Shown: piece after piece, positions 1-7,006 of the stretch
Layout of the letters: every line of letters begins with the position of its first letter
Position numbering within the stretch: the first letter of the stretch is position 1
Assembly: GCA_031277445.1 (NCBI GenBank)
Contig: JAITMH010000128.1
Location: 1-16,333 of the forward strand
Source: Burkholderiales bacterium
GTDB taxonomy: Bacteria; Pseudomonadota; Gammaproteobacteria; Burkholderiales; Casimicrobiaceae
Direction: 5' to 3'
DNA length: 16,333 nucleotides
Program-made: the position numbers and the translations under genes
The notes under the pieces: generated by a model
What the model saw: only the letters and a program-made list of their open reading frames with translations
Told to the model about the DNA's origin: nothing
Databases searched by the model: none

Positions 1-1265
1 GGAACGTTGCCGCTGTCCTCTCCGTTGCCGTCGTAGAGCACGGTGTACTGCAACACTTCCACCGCGCCGCTGGTGCAGCTGGTGGCGGGAGGAATGGCTC
101 GCGGAAAGCCGCGCTGATCAACGCCGTTAACCGGCGAACTCGTGCATGTGCCTAGCAATCCATGACCGATGGCTACGCTGCCCGCGCCCGGCAGCATCGT
201 CAAGGTCGGGCCTCCGTTGTTGCTCAACGAGCCGAGAGCGAGGTTGGCGTTGCTGACGTTGCTGCTGCTATTACCGTGTGTAAAACCGCAAACGGCTCCC
301 GTATCAATATTGCCGCCGTTGTCGGTACCAACAATACCGCTACAAGACTGAACAATCGTGTTGGTCATACTAAGAGAGGCGCTGGTAGCGTTGTTGATGT
401 TCCCGCCGCCGCCTTGATTGCCCATCACCGTGGCGTTTATCAGAACGAGAGTTCCCGTGTTGTGAATCCCGCTACCGGTGCCGGATTGACTCACCCCGTT
501 GTTGGCCACAGTGCTGTTAACGACATGAAGCGTGCCTGCATTGATGATTCCGCTGCCGTCATCGTTGCAGTTGTTTTCGTGTACGGTGGTGCCGGTCAGC
601 GTGAGGGCGCCTGAGTTGTAGATCCCGCCAGCGCCGTTTGTGCTTCTGTTATGAGACACGGTAGCGTTGGTCAGCGTGAGGGAGCCGGTATCTGCGTTGT
701 AGATTCCGGCTCCGAAGTTCTGGCCTTGGAGCCTACCGTTAGACACGGTGCAGTTGGTGAGCGTGAGTGTTCCGGCGTTGAGAATATTTCCGCCATTGTT
801 ATTCTGACCGCCGCCGGGGTTCCCGTCTCTGACGGTGAGGTTTTTTAATTCAACACCAGTGACCCCTGCGGGCACCTCGAATACCCGTGAAGTGTTGCCG
901 CCGCTACCGCCGCTAATGGCGATGCCGGGGCTACCGGAGCCGTCGATGGTCAGGTTGTTTCTATTCAATGTTAACTGGCCGCTGTTTAACGTAATAACAG
1001 AATTTGCGGACAGGTCAAAGACGATGGTGTCGCCAGCGGAAGCGGCAGCAATCGCGTCGCGCAAGCTGCAGTTGCTGGATAGAGCGGGATTATTGGCTAC
1101 GCAGTTGCCCGTATTGGCGGCGCCATCAGCGGCAGACCTGACGGTGAATGTGTCTTGCGCGAGTACCGGCATGGCCAACAACAGCCCGGACAACACGAAC
1201 GCCGACCCAAACAAGGTGCCAGCGTGTTTCAGCAGCAGCGCAAAAAAGGTGAGAACGCGCTTCAT
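1..1265 (-). CDS. Secreted beta-helix surface protein, CSLREA-like / choice-of-anchor Q (partial)
   Basis: Open from an ATG at 1265 to the left edge, giving 421 codons without a stop; the C-terminus is outside. GGAG lies 6 bases before the ATG. Residues 1-36 are a long signal peptide (MKRVLTFF start, hydrophobic core, cleavage after VLA at 36). Residues 66-71 read CSLRDA, close to the CSLREA motif that follows signal peptides in this family. Residues about 100-330 are imperfect repeats rich in Asn, Gly and Thr (GIYN, GTLTLTN, NATV), typical of right-handed parallel beta-helices. Residues 340-390 (LGSLSNNGGPT, then DQRGFPR at 383-389) match the choice-of-anchor Q domain. Residues 408-421 (TVLYDGNGEDSGNV) look like the start of an InlB B / Listeria-Bacteroides repeat, so more extracellular repeats may follow. 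Inferred role: exported or surface-attached protein, possibly adhesive; substrate unknown. Confidence 0.85.
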   Translation of the reverse strand, partial: MKRVLTFFALLLKHAGTLFGSAFVLSGLLLAMPVLAQDTFTVRSAADGAANTGNCVANNPALSSNCSLRDAIAAASAGDTIVFDLSANSVITLNSGQLTLNRNNLTIDGSGSPGIAISGGSGGNTSRVFEVPAGVTGVELKNLTVRDGNPGGGQNNNGGNILNAGTLTLTNCTVSNGRLQGQNFGAGIYNADTGSLTLTNATVSHNRSTNGAGGIYNSGALTLTGTTVHENNCNDDGSGIINAGTLHVVNSTVANNGVSQSGTGSGIHNTGTLVLINATVMGNQGGGGNINNATSASLSMTNTIVQSCSGIVGTDNGGNIDTGAVCGFTHGNSSSNVSNANLALGSLSNNGGPTLTMLPGAGSVAIGHGLLGTCTSSPVNGVDQRGFPRAIPPATSCTSGAVEVLQYTVLYDGNGEDSGNV

Positions 1266-1541
1266 GTCTTTCTCCATTAAGAATTCGCACAAAATCGTAA
1301 ATGTTTTTAAGGCGAAGTTGAGGGGGTGTGTTATGCGGGTTACGCAGCTACAGATAGTTATAATAATGCTACGATAAAAGACACTTTGTAACGTTTTGGC
1401 ATGACCTTGGCGCAGAAAAGATTTGTTTGAGCAAAAAATGCAACAGCGCCAACTGTCATAAATTGTTATAAAAACCTTGCTGTTTGATTGGCGGCAGCCA
1501 TCATTGCGAGTCGAGGCGACTCTCGGGCATGTGGAGCGCCT

Positions 1542-2579
1542 TCAATTTTCCCGCAAACGCTGGATGCGCTCACTGGTATTCGGGTGTGAGGAGATCCAGT
1601 CCAGGAAATGGTCTTTGCTGTCTTGTTCGGAAGTGGACGTTTTCTTTCGGTGCGCCTCCTCCATTTTTTCCAGGGCGCTGGCGAGCAAGTCGGGGGATTT
1701 GTTCTGGTGCCGGAGCATTTCGGCAGCGTAATCATCCGCTTCACGCTCCATGTCGCGAGAGTAGCCTGAGTTAAGCAGGGTGGTGTAAAGCGCTGTGGTG
1801 GCAACAGAAACGTCACCGAGCCAAACGGCGGTGACTGCGGCGATCGCTGAGGTTTGAATGAGTTGGCGGATGCCATGGCGCTTGCTGAGATGTCCGAGTT
1901 CATGAGCAAGAACAGCAAGGATCTCATCATCGTCGTGCAGAATGGCCAGCTCATCGAGCAGCACGATTTTTCCGTCCGGAAACGCGAAAGCGTTGGGACC
2001 GATTCTGGGCGCAGCGCGAAAGTTCAGGGAGAGGTCGTCATCGTAAGGCGCGAGGTCGGGATCAACCGCGGCGAACTGCCGAAAACCTTCCAGCAGTTTT
2101 TCCCGCCGTTGTTCGGGCAACGCAGAGGGTTTGAACAACGATTTGTCCAATTGCTCAAGGGCAGCGCTGGAAACCGGGCGCATGGCGGCAATGGGTACGT
2201 GCGGAGCGAGAACCTCCGCACCCCAGGGAAGCCCCCAGAGGTAACCCGCCGTGAAGATCAGGGCAATACCCGCAAGCGATGCAAGAACCCAGCGCCACCG
2301 ATTTTGCAGGCGCACAATCACGGAGGCGCGGCAACCCAATTCCGTGAGCAGCGCGTCCAGTTCCGGGCTTTGCGCAACTTCACAAAAGGCGTTGTCGCCG
2401 TCGAAGCGCAGTGTACGCGGCGCACGTCCCTGCTGTTCGGAAACGCGAATGTCGGCCACCGGAATGGCGCGTTGTTCGTTATTCTCCGCCTCGATCAGCA
2501 AACAAGCGTGGCTTACGCTCAAGCGCACGGGCTGGCGGTGCGAATGGCGACCATCGAAATAATAGGCTTGGAGAGACAT
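1542..2579 (-). CDS. M48 family membrane metallopeptidase
   Basis: 345 aa from the ATG at 2579. This start is preferred to an upstream in-frame ATG because it sits 7 bp after the stop of the upstream DUF898 gene, whereas the longer frame would overlap that gene by 104 bp. Residues 226-230 are HELGH, the HExxH zinc site (His226, Glu227, His230). Glu278 in SRDMEREAD is the expected third zinc ligand of the M48 family. Residues about 95-118 form a membrane segment. The C-terminal SHPNTSERIQRL is the usual M48 tail motif. The first 90 residues are a soluble domain I do not recognise. Expected role from the family: zinc endopeptidase at the membrane or in the periplasm, in protein quality control. 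Substrate unknown. The tight link to the DUF898 gene suggests that the two act together. Confidence 0.88.
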   Translation of the reverse strand: MSLQAYYFDGRHSHRQPVRLSVSHACLLIEAENNEQRAIPVADIRVSEQQGRAPRTLRFDGDNAFCEVAQSPELDALLTELGCRASVIVRLQNRWRWVLASLAGIALIFTAGYLWGLPWGAEVLAPHVPIAAMRPVSSAALEQLDKSLFKPSALPEQRREKLLEGFRQFAAVDPDLAPYDDDLSLNFRAAPRIGPNAFAFPDGKIVLLDELAILHDDDEILAVLAHELGHLSKRHGIRQLIQTSAIAAVTAVWLGDVSVATTALYTTLLNSGYSRDMEREADDYAAEMLRHQNKSPDLLASALEKMEEAHRKKTSTSEQDSKDHFLDWISSHPNTSERIQRLREN

Positions 2580-2586
2580 ATTTGGC

Positions 2587-3936
2587 CTAAAGCGCGATAT
2601 CGAAGTCGAAAATATCCGCAATTTCCTCGCCGATGGCGTCTTTTTCCCGCGAAGCACCCGCGACGAAATGATCCAGATCGCCCGCAACAAGTACAGCGGT
2701 GTGGCTTGCGCGGTAAGCGGTTATTCTGACTTTTGCCCAAGGCCAATAGAGGCCGAGGGTCAGTAATATCAGCAGCCAGTTGGAAAGCGTAATGCCGGCG
2801 ATGCCCAAGAAAGTCTGGTCGCTTAAGAAGCCATGTTTTTCCAGACGGGTGTTGTTCCAGAGCAGATTGGCGATAAGCGCACCAAGACCCGCAGGCGTTA
2901 TGAGAAGCGCCAGATAAAACGAGATCGCGAATAACCCAACGATGGGCATCATTCCAAAGAGCAGCGAACCTGAACCGGCTAACGCCAGAGCGGCCACAGA
3001 AAGGCAAACGGCGAATACCACCACGAGCGCCAGAAGCGGCAGTAGCGCGAGCAGGAAGACGCCATAAAAGGACGGCAGTTGGCATTGGGTACGAAAACCG
3101 GAAGCGCCAAAGGCAAGGTGGTTAAACTGGAAGCGCTTGAGAGTGCCTACAACGGCGGGCATCAGGAGAAACATACCGGTAAAGGCCAATCCCAGCAAAA
3201 GGACGTGTTGCACACTGACCTTCGTTTCGTCACCGGCAGCATCATCGTCGATGGCATCTTCCTCTCCGGTGCTATTGGCATCGTCGAAGGCTTCCTCATC
3301 TTCGGCATCATCCTCATCGTCGATGGATTGCTCAATCGTTGTCTGGTCGTCGAAGGCCAGTTGTTCAGCGCTGTAACTTATCGCCCAGCCCAGAACAACG
3401 AAGATCAGGATGTAACCGAGAAACGCCTTGCAAAAAACCTTGTAGGTTCCGCGAAAATCAAAATGCAGTCCGCGAAATGAAGTGTTGCGGGCGCGAAAAA
3501 TAAAGGAACGGATCAACAACCAGGGGATTAGCGGCGAGAACAGAAGCAAGACCAGAAAGTAATACGCGGGCGCCAACTTTTCGGTGAACAGCAGGATTGC
3601 CAGAAGCCCAACGGCGATGATGCGGCCTTTGAGGATGGATACCGGGTTGCCGTGATAGTCGAAACCGCTGCCATCCAGCAGCGTATTGCGGTGGAAATAT
3701 TGCTCACGCCGCACCTTGGCCCAGGCCGAATAGATGCCAAGGGTCAAAATGCTCAGGAGCAGATTGACAATCCAGATGCGGAAATATTCGCTGCCGGAGC
3801 CGACGAACTGGAGACGGTTTTCGGTGGCCGTATCGGGGGGCGTTTGATGGTCATGGTTCGGCTGCCCGAAGGATGAATGGAAAGGGTCATCGGACGGTAA
3901 AATGCTGGTTGGCGATGTTGAAAACGAATCTTGCAT
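2587..3936 (-). CDS. DUF898 (YjgN-like) inner membrane protein
   Basis: 449 aa from the ATG at 3936, preceded by AGAGGA with an 8-base gap; a longer in-frame start (4023) would lie inside the LysR gene and is rejected. The protein has many membrane segments (about 52-72, 106-146, 170-190, 243-265, 290-352, 378-402). The DUF898 signature occurs twice: LTLGIYSAWAKVR at 65-77 and LTLGLYWPWAKVR at 392-404. Residues 206-237 are a strongly acidic loop of Asp and Glu between two membrane segments, which appears to be an insertion. The biochemical function of the family is not known. It lies 13 bp after the LysR stop and 7 bp before the M48 peptidase start, so the three are likely cotranscribed. Confidence 0.85.
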   Translation of the reverse strand: MQDSFSTSPTSILPSDDPFHSSFGQPNHDHQTPPDTATENRLQFVGSGSEYFRIWIVNLLLSILTLGIYSAWAKVRREQYFHRNTLLDGSGFDYHGNPVSILKGRIIAVGLLAILLFTEKLAPAYYFLVLLLFSPLIPWLLIRSFIFRARNTSFRGLHFDFRGTYKVFCKAFLGYILIFVVLGWAISYSAEQLAFDDQTTIEQSIDDEDDAEDEEAFDDANSTGEEDAIDDDAAGDETKVSVQHVLLLGLAFTGMFLLMPAVVGTLKRFQFNHLAFGASGFRTQCQLPSFYGVFLLALLPLLALVVVFAVCLSVAALALAGSGSLLFGMMPIVGLFAISFYLALLITPAGLGALIANLLWNNTRLEKHGFLSDQTFLGIAGITLSNWLLILLTLGLYWPWAKVRITAYRASHTAVLVAGDLDHFVAGASREKDAIGEEIADIFDFDIAL

Positions 3937-3949
3937 GATAAGAATCCTC

Positions 3950-4843
3950 TTATTTTTCTGAAAACAAATCCGGCGGCGGCACACCTTCTTCCAGCAGACG
4001 CGCATAGTGCTGAAAGAGGTCAATCAGCAAGTCGGCCATGACTTGAATGCGTGGAATGCGGCGGGCGTCGGGATGAATGAGCAGCCAGATTTCCCGCGAC
4101 GGAATATCGAAATTTCCTTCGAGCGGCACGAGAGCGCTTACGGTGCGCGCCATACAGTGCGGTAAAACGGCGATGCCCAATTCGGACGCGGCGGCTTCAA
4201 GCATTCCCGAAGTCTGATCGCAGCGAAGCGCAAAGCGGCGTCCGTTGCTGAAGGTTTCCAGCCATTGTTGCTCGGGCGCGTAGCGAAGCTTATCGTCGGC
4301 GCCGATGAAGCACCAGTCTTCCGGCGGTTTCCGCGAGTGGTCGGGCGAGGCATAGAGGCCATAACCCAGGACGGCCAACCGGCGGGCGGCCAGTGAGGCG
4401 GCTTGCGGACGCCCCAGCCGAATGGTCAAATCGGTTTCGCGGTAAAAATGGTTGGTAAAGCGCGTTTCGCCGGAGAGGTGAAGGTCAATCAACGACCAGC
4501 GGGCGCGTTGTGCGGCAAGTCGCGGGATTAAAAACGTGTCGATCAGCAGAGAAGGCGCTGAAAGCCGGACGCCGCCGCCGACAGTGACGGTGTTGAGTGT
4601 GGCGCGTGAAAAGGAAAGCATTTCCTGTTCGACACGCTCGGCGTGCGGCAACAGCGTATGGCCTTCGGCGGTCAATTGCCAGCCGCGTGACAGCCGGTCA
4701 AACAGGCGGCGTTGTACCGTCTCTTCCAATGCGGTGACACGGCGGCTGACGGTCGAATGATCAACCTGCAACGCACGTGCAGCGGCAGACAGGCTGCCAT
4801 GACGCGCCAGCGCGAGAAAATAACGGATGTCTTCCCATTGCAT
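3950..4843 (-). CDS. LysR-family transcriptional regulator
   Basis: 297 aa, the usual LysR length. Residues 1-60 form the winged helix-turn-helix: MQWEDIRYFLALARHGSLS, then AAARALQVDHSTVSRRVTALE. The rest (about 90-295) is the effector-binding domain of the substrate-binding-protein type, with motifs such as LGIAVLP near residue 220. LysR proteins are usually divergent from the genes they control, but this one lies upstream of, and in line with, the DUF898 and M48 genes, only 13 bp away. It may therefore regulate its own operon. Its ligand cannot be read from the sequence. Repeated AAGTTTAC motifs upstream (4882-4909) could be an operator. Confidence 0.9.
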   Translation of the reverse strand: MQWEDIRYFLALARHGSLSAAARALQVDHSTVSRRVTALEETVQRRLFDRLSRGWQLTAEGHTLLPHAERVEQEMLSFSRATLNTVTVGGGVRLSAPSLLIDTFLIPRLAAQRARWSLIDLHLSGETRFTNHFYRETDLTIRLGRPQAASLAARRLAVLGYGLYASPDHSRKPPEDWCFIGADDKLRYAPEQQWLETFSNGRRFALRCDQTSGMLEAAASELGIAVLPHCMARTVSALVPLEGNFDIPSREIWLLIHPDARRIPRIQVMADLLIDLFQHYARLLEEGVPPPDLFSEK

Positions 4844-4881
4844 TGTCTGCTCCGGTCGGGGTTGCTCAACAGTGATGCGAA

Positions 4882-4909
4882 AAGTTTAAGTTTACAAAAA
4901 TAAGTTTAC
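4882..4909. repeat. Three AAGTTTA direct repeats upstream of the LysR gene
   Basis: AAGTTTA at 4882-4888, AAGTTTAC at 4888-4895 and AAGTTTAC at 4902-4909 lie between the TerB-like stop codon, which the last copy overlaps, and the LysR start 40-60 bp away. The segment is AT-rich compared with its surroundings. It may be a regulator-binding site or an AT-rich promoter element for the LysR gene; this is inference only. Confidence 0.4.
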
Positions 4910-5430
4910 CAAGAAGTGCCGGGCGGCGGCAGCGTTTTTTCTTTCAGAAGGGAAATGAAGTCGCTTTGCGAGGGGGAGGGCGTTCCATCAAGCTCGGCAA
5001 TTTTCTGGACAAGCGGGACGATTTGTTGCGCCTGCGCCATAGTCAATGCATTCCACCGCTCTTCGATAAAGCGGGAAACATGTTTTTCAAACAACCCGTC
5101 TTTTAACCGGAAGCTTGTTGCCGAAAAAAGCTCGTTCGTCTCTCTTTCTTCGATCTTGAAAGTGCCCTGAAAAATATCGAACAGCGTTTGCCGGGTTTCA
5201 CGCGTCAATTCCCCTTTCAGTTTGGCCGTATGCAACAGAACTACGGCGGCGACATCCATCGGGTTGTCGGCGGTCATGGCCGGGTGTGCATGAAAATTTT
5301 TCCTCCATTGGTAGCGACGGTACCAGGCGAAAGGGTTGAACGAATCCAGATCCATGCCCGAGCGCCGCAAGGCAACCAACGCCCAGATAAGACCAGCGAG
5401 AGCCGTGATGACGCCGATGACGATATGCAT
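4906..5430 (-). CDS. TerB-like domain protein with N-terminal membrane anchor
   Basis: 174 aa from the ATG at 5430, with AGGAG 7 bases upstream. Residues 3-22 form one membrane helix (VIGVITALAGLIWALVALRR), followed by a short FNPFAWYRRYQWRKNF linker. Residues about 55-165 are an all-alpha region resembling TerB-like domains: a helix with AAVVLLHTAKLKGELTRE, FDIFQGTF, and a late segment QIVPLVQKIAELDGTPSPSQ. TerB-like domains occur in tellurite-resistance and stress proteins and often sense or bind at membranes; no catalytic site is evident. It is divergent from the CorC-like gene (143-bp gap) and 62 bp upstream of the LysR gene. The family assignment rests on recalled fold pattern and is moderate; a plain hypothetical protein is the alternative. 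Confidence 0.7.
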   Translation of the reverse strand: MHIVIGVITALAGLIWALVALRRSGMDLDSFNPFAWYRRYQWRKNFHAHPAMTADNPMDVAAVVLLHTAKLKGELTRETRQTLFDIFQGTFKIEERETNELFSATSFRLKDGLFEKHVSRFIEERWNALTMAQAQQIVPLVQKIAELDGTPSPSQSDFISLLKEKTLPPPGTSW

Positions 5431-5573
5431 GCTGAGTCTCCTCGAGCGCTTTTCCTAAGAAATATGGGAAATGATTGTAAAAGCTTTTGGGAATACCCAC
5501 AAGACATTCCGGCGCTGATCAGGCAAAATAGCGGCTTCTCTTTTCCGAAAAGGAGTCGGGGGATTCCCGGCTT

Positions 5574-6884
5574 ATGGGGCAGAACCTTTTCCTCATTTTT
5601 ATCGCTTTCCTGTTGGTCTTGTTGAACGGGTTTTTCGTGGCGGCCGAATTCGGGCTGGTCAAACTGCGTCAAACCCGTGTCAAGGCGATTTCCAAAATTT
5701 ACGGCTGGCGCGGACGCATTCTTCTCAAGGTTTACGAGCGTCTTGACGCCTATTTGTCGGCATGTCAGGTCGGAATTACGCTGGCGTCGCTCGGGTTGGG
5801 GTGGATTGGCGAACCGGCGTTTGCGCAGTTGCTTCGCCCGGTGCTGCTGGCAATCGGCATCGAAAACGCCAGCGTTTTGCATGGTCTCTCGTTCTTTATC
5901 GTGTTCTTTACGATCTCGTATTTGCACATTGTGGTGGGCGAGCAGGCGCCGAAGATGCTGGCGATTCGTCAAGCGGAAAAGGTCGGCATCTGGACGGCGT
6001 TTCCGCTGTATGCGTTTTACTGGCTGATGTATCCGGCGATCTGGTTTTTGAATCACAGCGCGAATCGTCTCTTACGGATGATGGGGCTTGATACTGGAAC
6101 GCTTCAGGACAGCCAGTATTCGCCGGAAGAATTGAAGGTTATTTTTCGCAGCTCGCGCACCGATGCTCACGCGACCGGCGACGACTGGAAAGTGCTGGCG
6201 CAGGCGCTCGATTTTCGTGATCTCGATGTCGGCGATTTGATGCGTCCGGCCAATGAGATGGTGGTGTTGTCGGCTAGGGACGGGCTCGACAAGAATCTGG
6301 AAAAGATGGTCGAACACCGCTTCAGCCGCTATCCCTATCTCGACAAAGAAGGTCATGTGGAAGGCGTCGTTCATGTCAAGGACGTGTTTCATGCCGTTCA
6401 GCGCGGTGAGTCGGTATCGCTTGAGGCGCTGGCGCGACCAATTGAGACGGTTTCGACGCATTTGCCGGCGACCGAACTGTTGCGGCGTTTTCGTCAGGGC
6501 GCACCGCATTTTACGGTGGTGACGACGCAGAAAGGGCGTCCTCTCGGGTTTATCACGATGGATAACGTGCTGGGCGCGCTGGTCGGAGAGATCCGCGATG
6601 AATTCCGGCAGTCGCAACGAGAATGGGCGCAACTCGACGACGGTACGCTGATCGGGAAAGGCAGTTTGCCGATTTTCACTCTGGAACGGGCGTTGGGCAT
6701 TGATATTGAGGAAACGGGCGTCGATTCCGTGGGCGGGTTGATTATGCAGAAGCTGGGCGATGTTCCTGAGGAAGGGCAAAAAATCGAATTCGACAGGTTT
6801 GACGCCGTGGTCAAGAAAATGAAGGGGCCGCGGATCGTCATGGTGCGGATTTACCCCAAAAACACGGAAGAAAAGACGCTTTAA
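5574..6884 (+). CDS. CNNM/CorC-HlyC family transporter (DUF21 plus CBS pair)
   Basis: 436 aa. Residues 1-190 are a DUF21/CNNM membrane domain with segments at about 4-26, 62-95, 102-122 and 138-160; the motif NGFFVAAEFGLVKLR at 18-32 is typical. Residues about 220-275 and 285-340 form the CBS pair (DLMRP at 221-225, then GFITMDNVLGALVGEI). Residues about 348-428 are the CorC_HlyC domain, ending in IVMVRIYP. Related proteins act at the inner membrane in magnesium or cobalt efflux; the substrate here is not shown. The ATG at 5574 has GGGGGA 11 bases upstream and AAGGAG 18 bases upstream, both far from ideal, but no better in-frame start is seen. Confidence 0.9.
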   Translation: MGQNLFLIFIAFLLVLLNGFFVAAEFGLVKLRQTRVKAISKIYGWRGRILLKVYERLDAYLSACQVGITLASLGLGWIGEPAFAQLLRPVLLAIGIENASVLHGLSFFIVFFTISYLHIVVGEQAPKMLAIRQAEKVGIWTAFPLYAFYWLMYPAIWFLNHSANRLLRMMGLDTGTLQDSQYSPEELKVIFRSSRTDAHATGDDWKVLAQALDFRDLDVGDLMRPANEMVVLSARDGLDKNLEKMVEHRFSRYPYLDKEGHVEGVVHVKDVFHAVQRGESVSLEALARPIETVSTHLPATELLRRFRQGAPHFTVVTTQKGRPLGFITMDNVLGALVGEIRDEFRQSQREWAQLDDGTLIGKGSLPIFTLERALGIDIEETGVDSVGGLIMQKLGDVPEEGQKIEFDRFDAVVKKMKGPRIVMVRIYPKNTEEKTL

Positions 6885-6919
6885 GCGTTATTGCGATGGA
6901 AGAGCGCCGCCCGCTTCTT

Positions 6920-6953
6920 TATAATCACCGCAGTACCCCCGATTTTTTCGGGG
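6920..6953 (+). promoter_or_regulatory. Possible msbA leader: TATAAT box followed by CCCCGA hairpin
   Basis: A perfect TATAAT at 6920-6925 is followed by a 6-bp perfect hairpin (CCCCGA 6937-6942, TCGGGG 6948-6953, T5 loop) and then a T/C-rich tract up to the msbA start. No good -35 box is found at 16-18 bp; the nearest TTGCGA (6891) is 23 bp away. The hairpin could end the CorC-like transcript or lie in the msbA 5' leader. Low confidence. Confidence 0.35.
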
Positions 6954-7006
6954 CGTTGCTTTGCTTTTCATTTTGCTTTTCGTTTTTCTTTTCACAATGA
7001 AACGAC

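Noticed and set aside
162..1377. Several plus-strand reading frames over the left end
   Set aside because: They are antisense to the beta-helix protein, whose minus-strand frame has a signal peptide, ribosome site and family motifs over 421 codons.
1508..1522. GAGTCG/CGACTC hairpin after the M48 gene
   Set aside because: Perfect 6-bp stem, but no T run follows on the minus strand, so it is not called as a terminator.
1854..2729. 291-codon plus-strand frame
   Set aside because: It is opposite the M48 peptidase and the end of DUF898, has no recognisable domain and no ribosome site; the minus-strand genes explain the region.
5274..6056. 260-codon minus-strand frame
   Set aside because: It crosses the TerB-like and CorC-like genes and the divergent promoter gap; the protein is arginine- and glutamine-rich as expected of a shadow.
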